NCBI GenBank assembly: GCA_038363925.1
Contig: JAQQWL010000002.1
Span: forward strand, 1,302,001 to 1,366,000
DNA length: 64,000 bases
Origin: Apiospora phragmitis
Lineage: Eukaryota; Ascomycota; Sordariomycetes; Amphisphaeriales; Apiosporaceae
Direction of reading: 5' to 3'
Made by a program: the position numbers and the translations under genes. The notes beneath the pieces were generated by a model. It saw only the letters and a program-made list of their open reading frames with translations, did not search any database and was not told the DNA's origin. Below are positions 24,683 through 39,100 of the stretch, one piece after another (position 1 is the first letter of the stretch; each line of letters starts with the position of its first letter).

Positions 24683-25367
24683 TATTATAACCCGACTTAA
24701 TTATACGGTTAAAACCTTACTCGCTAAAATAAAACTATTATACCCCGATTAGGCTATAACGTTATAACTATCGACCGTATTATTAATTATATTAATATAA
24801 ACTCTTCTATATTATAAAAATATATAAATATAATTATAAAAATATTCTAAATAACGAAAAAATAGACCCGACCCGGGAAAGCAGCTAAGAAAAAGCCGCG
24901 GGACGAGGAGTAACTAGATTACCGCTTTAATAAGTAAGTTAGGAGCGACGGATTACAACGCCCCTAAGTGAGCTATTAGAATGGATCACCGTGATTTAAA
25001 GGATAGATCGCCGTGAGCCAATAACGGGATTACCGTAAACTAACGGACGATCTAACGGATTAATAAAGGAGGAGATTAGATATATAATAACGGACGTTCT
25101 CTATATATTTTATATAAATACTCTTTATTTTAATAATTAATTTAAATATTAATCTTAATTTATTAATAAAATAAATAATTTTAATAAAACTATTACGAAT
25201 ATTTCTAAGCCCGAGTACCTTAATTACTTTTATTTTTATAAATTATTACCTATTATATCGATAAAAGCGACTTCTATTACACGTTTAGATACTCTCTCGT
25301 ATTTATTAATATAAACCCTAGTACGTCTTACTAGGTTTCTTTTAAAACCTAGATAGCGTTCGTTATA
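24683..25367 (+). repeat. 3' LTR of the complete Gypsy element
   Basis: Aligns over its full length with the 5' LTR, including the same GGATCACCGTGAT and GGATAGATCGCCGTGAG units near 24980-25020. It differs almost only by C/T and G/A transitions. Confidence 0.85.
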
Positions 25368-25372
25368 AAATA

Positions 25373-28300
25373 CCCTGGTTACTTATAACGTTAAGTTGTA
25401 ATAAATCTTTTTTTTATTTTTTATTATAATATATATTTATTATAAATAATCGCGTCGAAAAATCTTTTAAATCGTTATTTCGTAATTAAAAAATAGTTTA
25501 ACGTTTCGTTCTTACTTACGCGGTTTCTTCCGGTTTTATTAAAAAGATGCTTATTTATTCTCCTTACGAGCGTTATTAATCCGTATATCGGGTATTAGAA
25601 CAAGACTCCTCTCGTTATTAAAAATACGTTATTCGCGGTTTTATAAGATATAACGTATTTAGCTTATCCTTTTAAGATATGCGGGCCTTAATATCTTAAT
25701 ATTTAAAGCTTAAGGCGGATTTAAATACTTTAAAAGAAGAACGAGAACTATTAAACGCGAAAATCCGTCGGGCGCGTAAATAGAAAAAGATGTGGTAGGA
25801 CAAGATTGCTCGCGTTATTACGCGAGGTTTAAAAAGTGTAAAAAAGCTTAATAAGTTAGAACGTCGTGAGGCGTAAGAGGCCTTTATTTCCCTAGTTTTT
25901 ACGTCTCCTTTTTTTTTTAGGCGAAGGCTGGCCTTTCGTGCTTTTAGATCTCGACGTTTCTCCGGAGCTCCTGGCTTTTTTAAGTATAAACTTCGCCTTT
26001 CTTTTAACTCGAACTTCCGGATCTTTTTAACGGCGTTCCTTAAGTATTTTTTAAATAGGTACCCTTTTTATTAAACGAGGTATTAAAACTTTTATCTTAT
26101 TTTTTTTATTAATAATTCTTTCGATTTTATACTTATATTAATTTATTTCGATTTTTAATTATATATTAATTAAGGTTTCCACGGCTATTAATTCGAATAA
26201 AGAAATATAAAATATAAGGTATATTCGTAGTATTTTAAGTAATAATAATTAATAATTAGTTTTTAAAATAACTTTTATAATTTTAAATAATTCGATCTTT
26301 TTAAAGTTTAATTTATTACTTAATCGTTTAGTTTTAATATTTTATTATAAGAGATATACTCTTTTTCTTTCTTTTAAGATTAATCTTTTTAACTTAGTTT
26401 AATCGGCGTATCTCTTTATTTATTATTAAAAAAAGGTATGGTTTTATTATAATATAATTTAGAGTTTTTTTAGTTTTTCGATTTATATAGTCGCGATTAG
26501 TACTAGTTCTCTTTTTAAAGGCTTTTTAATAATTTTTAAGTTATATTTATAATTTATTCGAAATAGTAAAATACGTATAGTTTCGTTATCTATATTATTA
26601 TAAACGAATTACGTTATAAGTAATAGTTATACCTAATTATTTTATTCGTAATTAATATAATAACGTAAGTACTATTTTAATATTTAATTTATTCTTTTAA
26701 TTTATTTATTTATTTAAAAGTAATAAATTATAAATAACTTATATTTAATACCGAGTTATATTATAAATAATTTCTAAAATTTTATTATAAATAACTTATT
26801 TCGGTTAAAAATAATCGTTTTTAATAATCCGTACTAACTAATAATAACGCGGAGGAAGGTATAGGCTAAATCGCTAGTATCACTAAACTCTTTATACGGT
26901 AAGAAGTAGGTATACTTTATAAATTTATTCATAATTATTAAGATATTATCGTAATTAACCTTAATTAGCGGTTTTTTTAATAAGGGTAGTTTAATTATAA
27001 AATTAAACGCGATTATTTTTTACGCTTTATTTAGTAGTAAAATTAATTATAACTCTTTATACGATTAATATTTTTAAACTTAACTTTATTATATAAATCG
27101 TATTTATTAATAACTTTAACTATAGTTAGCTTAAAGTTTTCGCAATCGAATTACTTAGTAATTCGCTTTTAAGTCTTAAATACTCCTTGATATCCGTATA
27201 TAGGGTACTCGTGGAATTATTTAATAAAGTCTTTACGATACCGCTTAAAAATATAAATCTTATCTTAATAAAAGGTAAGGCCGTCACGGTCTTTAAAATA
27301 GTTCCCGAAGTAATTAACGGAATCGGGGGCTTAATTAAATTACCAAAACTTAATAACTTATTCGTTATTATATTAAACATAACTCGTAACGTTTAATTAT
27401 TTTAACGGTATAAGGTTACCGTCTTAGTTATATATAAAAATAGTTCGTATCTCGAGCGGAACCTTTTCTTAATAATTTAGTCGTTAGTTTAACGCGTTAA
27501 CGCGACCGTTCTCGTTACCCTTCTAATAAATATCAATGAGGTTAAATTTTAAAAAGAATTTAAACTATTATATTTATTATTTATTTAACTCTTTAATAAT
27601 AGTAAACATTATAAGGTGTTTATAATTAGTATAAATTTTAATTAGCTTTATTATTTCGTTAAAATAATATCTCTATTTTTTATCAGCTTTAATAATAGTT
27701 ATTAATTTTTTATTATAAATTTAATAATTAAGTTTTAGTTCGTTAAATTCTTTTAAAAAAATATAATAAGGTATAACTTTCCGTTATTATCTCGTTAATT
27801 TAATTATCCTTTAATTGTATAATCCGATATATCGGTTTTAATTTTAAAAAGTTTAAATAAGTTTATTACGCGAAATATTAATGCGTTAAGGATCTTTTTT
27901 TTAATATCGTAAAAAGCTTTATCTTTTTTTTTCGTTTATTAAATTAGTTCGTCCTTTTTTATTAAGTTTATTAAAAATATTACTAACTTATTAAATCCGG
28001 GGACGAATATTTAGTAATAATTAATCAATTTTAAAAAGGATTTAACTTTTATAGCGTTTATAAGCGTAGGTTACTTTTTAATTACTGAGATTTTAGAGGG
28101 TTCTATCCGGATTTCTCTAGGGGATATTACGTATTTTACGAATATAACGGATCGTTAATAAAATTCGCTCTTTTTTAAGTTAACTAGTAGATTAGCGTCT
28201 TGTAATTTCCGGAACACTAGTTTTATATATTTTTAGTATTATTTATCGTTTTCGGAATAAATAAGGATATTATTAAGATATATTATAATAAATTTATCGA

Positions 28301-30790
28301 GGTATTCCCGTAGGATATAATTAATTATAGATTAAAAATTAATTAATACGTTAATTAAATTAAATATTATAGCTTAGTATTTAAAATATTTATACTTAGT
28401 TTAAAACGCGGTTTTCTATTTCTTTTTTTTTTTAATTCGGATTAATTTATATATATTAAAGAGGTCGAGTATTATAAAGATTTTAACGTATAATAACCTA
28501 TTTCGTAAGTCGCCGATTAAAAGTAAAGGGTATCGGTTCTTAATAATAATTTCGTTAAATTTTTAATAGTCGATGTATATACGTTACTTAGGTTTCTCGT
28601 CCTTGCTCTTTTTTAAAATAAAGAGGATAAGGAAGCCTGCTAATAATATAAATGGTCGTATAACTCCTTTCTCGAGATTTTCCGTGATATACTCTTTTAA
28701 AGCTTGTTCGTACTCTTAGTTAAGTTTATATATAGGTATAAATAGGGGTTCTTTCTTATTTTTAAAAAGTATTTCGTAATCCTACCATGTATAAAGCGGT
28801 AAGCCTATCTCTAATTTCTTATTAAAAAGAGCTTCGAATTACCGGTACTTTTTTAATATAATTATTATAACGTTTAATTTAGGTTTTTTAATAATAATAT
28901 ATACTTTAAAAATTTCAAGTTTATTAAAGGGTTATTTTTTAAACCGTTATTTATTAATTAAACCTTTTTTAATATATTTTATTAAAGTTAACTTATTTTT
29001 AATTAATTTTAAAATTATTTACCCGTAATTAAGGTATTTTTAAAATTATATTATATTTTGCGACGTTCGTAATATTATACGTAATTTATTTATAACGTTT
29101 TTCGATATTAATTAAAAGGTTTACGACTTTTTTCCGTACTTTTTTATCGTTATAAGTTATAAATTTTTTATTAACGGTTTTAAATTAATATAAGGCTTTT
29201 TTTTCTTATTATTCGAATTTAAGGCAGTTAACGATTCGTAATAAAATATAGTTTCTTTATACTTCGCTATCGAGTAACGCTTTAATTTAGACTTTTTTTA
29301 TACTTATTACTAATATAATATACTTATAAATAACTTAATTATCTATTATTTAATATAAAAACCTATTTTAGTCCGCTTATTATCGTCCTTTTATAGTAAG
29401 CGGCGTTTATTTCTTAAACACTGCTCTTATAAGTAATTAATAATTTCTTACGATTAATCTTCGTATTATTATTATTATTCCTTTTATTTTTTATAAAGCG
29501 TTTTTTAGTATGCCGGTAAAAGTGTTTTTATACTTCTCCTCGTATAAAGTATTATCCTTAATACTTAAAATTTAGGTTCTTCGGGTAATTCGAAGGTTTA
29601 TTAAGTTCGCGATAGTTTATAAACGTTTTATAAGTTCTTTAATATATTAAAGGGGTTTTTTTATTAAGTATATACTTATATATTTTAAAAGCGTTAAACT
29701 TTTTTTTTAAAAATATTTATAAGCTCGTAATTTTTCTTAAGCGTATTTAAAATATCGATCCTCGAAGTACTCTTTTTAATTTCGTCCTTTTAAATAATAT
29801 TATTATAGTTATTATAAGTCTTTTTATATTAATAGGTATACGCGTCGTCCGTTAAGGACTAACGTTTAGATTTTTTTAATAATATAATTAAGGTATAATT
29901 ATATAATAAATTATTTACCGATTTTTTAAAAAAAACTATTCGTATTCGAGTTTCTTCGTAAAATATTTTATATAGGTATCGTATATATATAAAATCTATA
30001 AGAGCGTAAAATATCCTTCGTATATAGAAGAGATTTAGGTATCGTTTTTTACCGTATAGTTATTATAGATTCCTTAATTAAACCTAGCTATAATAAGTAT
30101 TTAGTATAAGTATTTTAAGTCGAGGTAAAGAATATTAAGGATAGCTAACTATTTATCGGTCTTTAGGTCTTTAAATTTTATAATCTTATTTATTAGCTCC
30201 TTTATTAATATATTAACTAGACGTTTATAATCTAATAGTTACGCTAGTTAACTTATAGTATCGTCCGTAGAATCGCTATTATCGTCGTATGAGAGGGGTT
30301 ACTCCTTTCGTATTATCGCGATGCTTCGGTTGTGGTTCTTTCCATTTTTAAGGGTTTTTAAGAACTATTTAGTCCCTTCTTTATCTACTAAGTAAGAGGT
30401 GTATCTATTATCGTAGCAGGCTATCTAGGATAGGCTGCCGTATTTAATAATAGCGTTGCTACTTTTAATAATTGTTATAAGGGCACCTTCTATTTTAGTG
30501 GTATTAATATATCGTCCGTCTAGGACTTTTCGAAAGTCCTTCTTTAGTGCTCGATATTCTCGAGTGTAATATCTCTATTTCTAGTAGTTATAATAAGTAA
30601 TATGCTACTTCCCGTCGTGTTTATTATACTTGGTGGCGTCGAGATCTATAGGTCCACTATAGTAGCTATGTATTATAATATTCTTATTCGGTATGTTATT
30701 ATAGTAACGTAGCTGTTTTATGTTAACCTAGATTCGGTTAATCTATCGTTATTATCCGCCTTATTTCTCGCGGCGTTATTTATATATATT
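25373..30790 (-). mobile_element. Body of the older inverted Gypsy element (pol and part of gag), truncated
   Basis: Minus-strand sequence collinear with the pol of the elements at 17716 and 33190. The integrase region lies near 26.8-27.0 kb and the reverse transcriptase region near 28.2-28.3 kb; the gag/pol junction region at 30.3-30.75 kb is less mutated than the rest. Sequence directly after 25372 continues the 3'-flank homology that is interrupted at 17710, proving that the element at 17716 inserted into it. The 5' LTR and much of gag are missing; similarity ends near 30790. An extra segment at about 25470-26030 is not shared with the other copies (see the coiled-coil ORF). Confidence 0.75.
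25557..26073 (+). pseudogene. RIP-broken coiled-coil ORF carried inside the inverted Gypsy element
   Basis: One plus-strand frame of about 170 codons starts ATG at 25557. Each of its roughly seven stops sits where CAA, CAG or TGG would fit. Readable parts: YRVLEQDSSRY, YVIRGFIRYNVFSLSF, then a heptad-like helix LKADLNTLKEERELLNAKIR followed by RARK-KKMW and LKSVKKLNKLERREA, then a Ser/Arg-rich tail. It is antisense to the surrounding element and has no counterpart at the same place in the other two long copies. It resembles coiled-coil proteins common in fungal repeats, but I cannot name it. Confidence 0.5.
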
Positions 30791-31228
30791 TATTAAAATA
30801 TTGAATTTAGTTTAAGCTCGTTTCGTTATTAGTTTAACCGTTAAAAGTCGGTTTAATTACTTAATTACCTGGTAAGTCGTATTCGTAAAACTAGTTTACG
30901 AAGTGATATTAGTTTTAAACGATTAAAAACGGCGAAATATATTAATTTTATAAATTAATATATTTAATAGCCGTTAATTATTCTCGATTATTAAACTAAA
31001 CCGATTTCGTTTTTTTATAACGATCGGCGCGTATTACGACGAGTATTAACTCGATTATACTTATTATAAAGCCGGTCGTGTTAAAATTTTATATATTTTC
31101 GTTTAAAATACCGTATTTAGTTTTAATATTTATAATTAGCGCGAACTAACCGGAAATAATACTTATATTTTTATAAAAAGCCCTTTAATAATTATATTAA
31201 CGGTTTATTTAAGTTTTAAAATCCGGTT

Positions 31229-33088
31229 ACGTACCTCACAAGCGAGCTACGTATATAAGCGAGCTGCGTACTTTTAATTAACTTTTTTATAATTAATTTT
31301 ATATTAATTTTTCTCCTTTAATAAGTATAGAATTAAAAAATAAAGAAAAAGGTTTAATTTAACGCTTTAAGCGCTTTAAAATAACCCGAAATTAAGTGTA
31401 CGAAAAGCTGCAGCGATATATTATGTTTTAGAGTTAATGTTACGTAGCCGACGACGCGGGATTCGACCACGATCCGAACTCTCTATAAACTTTTAAAAGC
31501 TTTTTAATTTTAGAGAGGAATTAATTATTTAATATATTATTAATTTAAATACGCGATTATTTTTCCCGGTTAAGTAGTATAAAAGATATAGCGAATCGAT
31601 TATTTAGTTTACGTAACGCGGGACGCGTCGGCGTTAATTAAGCCTCTAATTTCGTACGATAATAACTAGACCTCCGGACGCGTTTTAACCGAAGAATCGA
31701 TTATTAAAGAGTCCTTTACGAAAATCTTAACGCGTATCGCGCGTAATTTATTTTTATATAGAATATAATTAATAAGTATAAGATATAAAAGGAGGATATA
31801 TATAATTTCGATAAAACCGGGTTTTTTATAAGTTAAATCTCGTTCGAAATAATCGTAACTATTTCCGATTAATGCGGAAAACTTAGGGTAATATAATAAA
31901 AGAACCGAGAATAAGTTATAATTATTTAAGGCGTCGGATTAAACGGTTACGCTATCCTTTTATATATTATTTTTACCGGGAAAACGTACCTCTTTTCTTA
32001 ATATAAGAATAGCTTATTATCGAAAGATTAGGTGATTATAATTATTAAAAATAATTAAACTATAAATAAAAAAGCGAGGATTAAATTCGATACTTTAATT
32101 AATATATTAAGTTTTATACGAAGGGTTATTATCGTTTTTTAGTCTTAAACGGCTACGAAAGCTACTATTCGATAGCTTTCGAGCTTTATTATAAAAAGAA
32201 CTCGATTATTATACTCTATGTACCTTTTTATTTATTATATAAGCTCTAGCTTTTTAATATCGGCTGTTTTTATATATTAAAAAAGGCGTACGAGAAAGAA
32301 ATTAAAGGTTTTATACGGGCGTATATTACTTATATCTTTAAAGAGGACTCCTTATTAACGTTTTTAAAAGCGTTCCAGGCGATTTTTACCGTTTCGAATA
32401 TATAAAAAGGTTTTTAAAAAATAAGACTCGTCCCGTATAATCCGGAATATATTATTTTATAATTAGATATAAAGCTATATATTTTAACATTTTTAAGGAC
32501 GTTTTTTAATTTATTTATTCTTTAAGAATTAAAAACTTTAAATAACTTAATTAAAGTTTAATCTTAAACCGAATACGTTCGAAACTATATTATATAATAT
32601 TAAAATAATTTTTAACGTTTATTTTAATTAGTTTTAATTAAATTATAAAGGTTATAATGTAAGTTATATACCGAGTTACTTTTTTAAAAAATAAGAACGC
32701 GACACTTCGAAAAATAAATAAAATATTTAGCCGGCGCCGCCGTATAAAAATAACGGCTATAGGATAGAAGATCACTTCGTATATAAGCTAGAGAAAATTT
32801 ATAGTTTTAATAGATATTAATAAATAGTTATAAAACGAATCGCGTTAAAGGAGTAATTATACGAGGACGTTTAATACACGTTTATAGCGTTATAGAATTT
32901 ACGGAGAGCTCGGGCATAATACGCGTACTTATTAAAATAATATAAAAACCTCTAAAAATAACAATTATTAATATATTTAATTAATTCTAAATATTATAAT
33001 CGAATTAATTTATAATTTATAATTTATAAAGCTTAATAATAAAAATTGCGCAGCTCGTTTATATACGTAGCTCGCTTATAAGGTACGT
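31229..33088 (+). mobile_element. Fot1/pogo-like DNA transposon, copy 3, with 42-bp terminal inverted repeats
   Basis: The left end 31229-31270 and right end 33047-33088 are inverted complements, 38 of 42 bases matching, all differences transitions. Core word: AGCGAGCTACGTATATAA. The 1.86 kb interior is collinear with copy 1, including the DDE block (about 32140-32290) and the former C-terminal knuckle (YRIYGELGHN, Cys changed to Tyr by G-to-A). RIP-dead. Confidence 0.85.
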
Positions 33089-33189
33089 TTTATAATTAAT
33101 AAAACGTTTAACTTAATACTTATTAACGCGGTCGCCGCCGCGCGATTTTAAAAAAATTAGCTATATTTTTTATAATATTAATATTACGA

Positions 33190-36100
33190 AGTATTTTTTA
33201 AATATTTAAATTAATTATTAAAGTAAAAAGTATTTATATAAAATATATAGGGAACGTTTATCGTTATATATTTAATCTCTTTTTTTATTAATCCGTTAAT
33301 GTGTCTATTAACTTATAGTAATCCCGTTATTAACTTATAGTGATCTATCTTTTAAATTACGGTAATTTATTTTAACGGCTTATTTAGGGGCGCCGTGATC
33401 TCGTTATTTTTAGCTTACTCGTTAAAGCGGTAATTTAATCGCTCCTCGTTCCGTAGCTCTTTCTTAGCTGCTTTCCCGGGTCGGGTCTATCCTTTCATTA
33501 TTTAGGATATCTTCGTAGTTATATTCGCGCGTTTTTATAATATAGGAGAGTTTATATTAGTATAGTTAATAATACGGTCGGTAATTGTAACGTTATAACT
33601 TGATCGGGGTATAGTAGTTTTATTCCGGCGGGTAAGGTTTTAACCGTATAATTAGGTCGGGTTATAATATTATCCTTTTTTTTCTAACCGTTTTATTTTT
33701 AAAGTATTAATTTTATAAATATTTTAATTACCCGTATTATTAAGTTATAATAGGTTTTCTTTTTTTATTATTTTTTATTATAATGTTTATTTATTATAAT
33801 TAATTATATTAAAAAATCTCGATTTAAAAAAACTATCGCGCGTTTAGCTTTTATTATTAATATAGAATCTACGGGTGACTTAATTAGTATACCTTATACT
33901 TATTATTTTCGCTAAAACCTAACTTATTATATAAACGAGAAGTCGTTTCGTTATTCGGAGTATATTTAGGTTAGCCGTTTTTATAATAGTATTTTTATTA
34001 TATTGGCTTTAACGAAGCTAATTATTTAATAAAAAAAGTTGGAAGCGGAAGAGTTAGACGTAAAGGAGACCTTATTTTTTTTATAAACGTAGTTATTTAT
34101 TGCTTTAGGTCGTTTAGCCCGTTTTTATTATATAAAGAAGGTTGTGGTAGAAAAGTGTTTAGAGGCGTTTTGTCGGGGAATATAAGAGTTAAATAAAAAA
34201 AATAGTATTTCTTTTTTAATTATTAATTAAAAAAACTTCGTTTTTAATAACCTATATTTTTTAAGTATTTTTAGGGATATTAATTAGTCGTTTTTTAGTT
34301 TAATAGGTTTCCCCAGCCTAGGCCGTTGGTCCCCGCGGGGGAAGCTCCTTTTTAAACTTTTAAAGTTTCTCCGCGGCGTTCATTAAATATTTCTTAAGTT
34401 TTTAGGTATTATTTTTTAACGGGTAGCTTTTTTATTAAACGAGGTATTAGAAGTTCCGTCCTTTCTTTTTTTATTGATAATTTTATCGATTTCGTACTCG
34501 TGTTAATCTATTTCGATTTCTAATTATATATCGATTAAGGTTTCTTTAGCCGCTAGTTCGAGTAATGAAATATGAAATATAAGGTGTACCCGTATTGTTT
34601 TAAGTAATAATAATTAGTAATTAATTTTTAAAATAACTTTTACAATTTTAAATAATTCTATTTTTTTAAAGTTTAATTTATTGTTTAATCGTTTTATTTT
34701 AATATTTCATTATAAGAGGTAAACTTTTTCTCTTTTTTTAAAGGTTAATCTTTTTAACCTTATTTAGTCGGCGTATCCTTTTATTTATTATTAAAGGAAG
34801 GTAAGATCTTATTATAACGTAATTTGGAGTTTTTTTAGTTTTTTAACTTAAATAGTCGCGATTAGTGCTAGCTCTCTTTTTTTAGTTTTCTAGTAATTTC
34901 TAAATTATATTCATAATTTACTCGAAATGGTAATATACGTGTAACTTTATTATCCGCGTTATTATAAGCGAATTAAATTATTAATAATAATTATACTTAA
35001 TTATTTTATTTATAATTAATATAATAGTGTAAGTATTATTTTAGGGTTTAGTTTATTCGTTTGGTTTATTTATTTATTTAGGGGTGGTAAGCTGTAGATA
35101 ATTTGTACTTAATTCTAAGTTATGTTATAAATAACTTCTAAAATTTAACGGTAAATAGTTTATTTCTATCGGAAATAATTATTCGGAGGAACGTGTACGC
35201 TAGGTTGTTAGTATCGTTAAATTTTTTATATAATAAGAAGTAGGTATACTTTATAAATTTATCCGTAATAATTAAGATATTATCGTAATCGACCTTAATT
35301 AGGGGTTTTTTTAATAGGGGTAGTTTAATAACGAAATTAAGTACGATAGTTTTCTATATTTTATCTAGCGGTAAGATCGGTTATAATTCTCCGTATAGTT
35401 GGTATCGGGCGGCTTTAGTTTTATTATAAAGGTTGTATTTACTGATTATTTTAATTACGATTATTTTAAGGTTTTTATAATCGAATTACCTAATAATCCT
35501 TTTCTAGGTTTTAAATATTTTTTAGTGTTTATATACAGGGTGTTTATAGAATTTTTTAATAAAGTTCTCGCGATACTGCTCGGGGATATAAATCTTATTT
35601 CGGTAGAAGGCGAGACCGTCGCGGTTTTCGAAGTGATCTTTAGGGTAGTTCGCGGGGTCAAGGGTTTGGTTAAATTATTAAAACTTAGTAACCTATTTGT
35701 CGTTATATTAAACGTGGTTTGTAACGTTTAATTATTTTAAGGGTACGAAATTACTATTTTGGTCGTAAACGAGAATTATTTACGTTTTAAACGGAACCTC
35801 TTTTTTAATAGTCCGGTTATCGGCTTAACGTATCGACGCGACCGTTCTCGTTATTTTTCCAGTAAATAATAGTGAGGTTAAATTTTAAAAAGAATTTAAA
35901 CTATCGTATTTATTATTTATTTAATTCTTTAATAATAATAAATATTATAAAGTTTTTATAATCGGTATAAACTTTAATTAGTTTTATTATTTCGTTAAAA
36001 TAATATTTCTATTCTTTATAAGTTTTAATAATAGTTATTAACTCTTTATTATAGATTTAATAATTGAGCTTTAGTTCGTTAAGTTTTTTTAAAAAAAATA

Positions 36101-39100
36101 TAACGGGGTGCGACTTTTTATTATTATTTTATTATTTTAGTTATTTTTTAATTATATAGTTTAATACGTCGGTTTCGATTTTAAAGGGTTTAAATAGATT
36201 TATTACGTAAAGTATTAGTTTATTAAAAATTCGTTCCTTAATATTATAAAAAGCTTTATTTTTTTTTCTCCGTTTATTAAAATAGTTCGTCTTTTTTTAT
36301 TAAGTTTATTAAAGGTATCGCTATTTTATTAAATCCGGGGACGAAGATCCGGTAATAATTAACTAGTTTTAAAAAAGATCTGACTTTTATAGCGTTTATA
36401 GGTATAAGTTATTTTTTAATTATTAAAATTTTCGAAGGTTTTATTCGGATTTCGCCTAAGAATATTACGTATTTTATAAAGGTAACGGATTATTAATAAA
36501 ATTCGTTTTTTTCTAAGTTAATTAATAAATTAACGTTTTATAACTTTTAGAGTATTAATTTTATATATTTTCGATATTATTCGTTATTTTTAAAATAAAT
36601 AAAGATATTATCGAAATATATTATAACGAACTTATCGAGGTATTTTTATAAAATATAGTTAATTATAGATTAGAAGTTAGTTAGTATGTTAATTAAGTTA
36701 AACGGTATAACTTAATATTTAAAATAGCCGTATTTAGTTCGAAACGCGGTTTTTTATTTTTCTCTTTTTTTAATTCGGATTATGTTATATATATTAAAGA
36801 GGTCGAGTGTTATAAAGATTTTAGTGTATAATAATTTATTTCGTAAATCGCTGATTAAAGGTAAGGGGTACCGGTTTTTAATAATAATTTTGTTAAGTTT
36901 TTAATAATTGATGTATATACGCTATTTAGGTTTCCCGTTTTTGCTTTTTTTTAAGACGAAGAGGATGGGGAAGCTTATTAGTAATATAGATGGTCGGATA
37001 ATTCTTTTCTCGAGATTCTCCGTGATATATCTTTTTAAGGCTTATTTATATTCTTAGTTAAGTTTGTATATAAGTATAAATAAAGGTTCTTTTTTATTTT
37101 TAAGGGGTATTTTATAATTTTATTATATATAAAGCGGTAAGCCTGTTTCTAGTTTCTTATTAAAAAGTGCTTTAAATTACCGGTATTTTTTTAGTATAGT
37201 CGTTGTAACGTTCGGTTTAAGCTTTTTAATAATAATATATACTTTAAAGATTTTAGGTTTATTAAAAGGGCGTTTTTTAAACCGCTATTTATTAATTAAA
37301 CTTTTTTTAGTATATTTTATTAAAATTAGTTTATTTTTTAATTAATTTTAAAATTATTTACCCGTAATTAGGATATTTTTAAAATTATATCGTATTTTGC
37401 GACGTTTATAATATTATATATAATTCGTTTATAATGTTTTTTAATATTGATTAGAAGGTTCGCGACTTTTTTCCGTATTTTTTTATTGTTATAGGTTATA
37501 AATCCTTTATTAACGGTTTTAAATCGGTATAAAGCGTTTTTTTATTATTATTCGAGTTTAAGGCAATTAATGATTTATAATAAAATATAGTTTCTTTATA
37601 CTTCGCTATCGAGTAGCGTTTTAATATAAACTCTTTTTACGCTTAATATTAATATAATATATTTATAAATAGCTCGATTATCCGTTATTTAATATAGAGA
37701 CCTATTTTAGTCCGCTTATTATCGTTTTTTTATAGTAAGCGGCGTTTATTTCTTAAACGTTGCGTTTATAGGTTATTAACGATATCTTATAATCGATCCT
37801 TGTATCGTTACCGTTATTCCTTTTATTCTTTATAAGGTGCTTTTTAATATATTAATAGGGGTGTTTTTATATTTTTTTTACGTGAAATACTATCCTTAAT
37901 ACTTAAAATTCGGGTTTTTCCGATAATTCGAAGGTTTATTAAGTTCGCAGTAATTTATAAACGTTTTATAAATTTTTTAATATAATAAAGGGGTTTTTTT
38001 CTCGAGTATATATTTATACGTTTTAAAGGTATTAGGTACTTTTTTTTAAACATTTATAAGCTCGCGATTTTTTTTAAGCGTATTTAAGGTATTAATCCTT
38101 AAAGTACTTTTTTTAATCTCATTCTTTTAAGTAGTATTATCGTAGTTATTGTAAGTTTTTTTATATTAATAGGTATACGCGTCGTTTATCCGAAATTAAC
38201 GTTCGGATTTTTTTAATAATATAATCCGGGTATAGTTACGTAATAAGTTATTTACTAATCTTTCGGGGAAATTATTCGTATTTAAATTTTTTCGCGAAGT
38301 GTTCTATATAAGCGTTATATATATACGAGATTTATAAAAGCGTAAAATATTTTTTATATATAAAGGAGATTTATAAATTATTCCTTATTACGTAATTACC
38401 GTGGATTTTTTAATTAAAACCGGCCGTAATAAGTATTTAGCGTAAGTATTTCGAGTCGAGGTAAGGAATATTAAGGATAATTAACCACCCGTCAGTTTTA
38501 AGGTTTTTAAATTTAACGATTTCGTTTATTAATTTATTTATTAATATATTTATTAAATATTCGTAGTTTATTAATTACTTTAATTAGTTTATAATATTAT
38601 TTATTAAATTATTATTTTCGTTATAAGGGAAAGGTTATTCCCTTCGTATTATTACGACGCTTCGGCTATAGTCTTCTTTATCCTTTGGGGTTTTAAAGAA
38701 TTATTTAATACTTTTTTTATTTATTAAATAAGAGGTGCACCTATTATTATAATAAGTTATTTAAAATAAATTACTATCTTTAATAATAACGCTATTATTT
38801 TTAATAGCTACGTTAAGGGTAGCTTCTATTTTAATAACGTTAATATATTATTTTTTTAAAACTCGTTAAAAATTCTTCCTCGGTATTTAATATTTTTAAG
38901 CGTAATATCCTAATTTTTAATAATTATAATAAATATCACGTAGCTTTTTATTTTATTTATTATATTTAATAGCGTTAAAGTTTATAAGTTTATTATAATA
39001 ATTATATACCGTAATATTTTTAAATAGTATATAATTATATTAATATAATCGCCTTATATTAATTTAAGTTCGATTAATTTATTATTAAAGTCTGTTTTAT

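Larger units (their letters stand above)
17716..25367 (+). mobile_element. Complete Ty3/Gypsy LTR retrotransposon, RIP-inactivated
   Basis: LTRs 17716-18402 (687 bp) and 24683-25367 (685 bp) flank a 6.3 kb interior; the 5-bp duplication AAATA occurs at 17711-17715 and 25368-25372. A purine tract AAAAAAGGGAGGATAA lies just before the 3' LTR. The interior holds RIP-damaged gag (about 18.6-20 kb) and pol. Pol shows a protease trace LLDN (expected LLDSG) near 20.7 kb and reverse transcriptase YFDNILIYSEN at 21727-21760 (expected YxDD, second Asp changed to Asn). It also shows the thumb FLKLINYYRIFIPKF and integrase INKFTKYTYLLPYK and YGLPEIIISDKNKLFTAKF (about 23.04-23.25 kb). Dozens of stops make it dead. 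It inserted into the inverted relative represented at 17046-17710 and 25373-30790. Confidence 0.9.
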
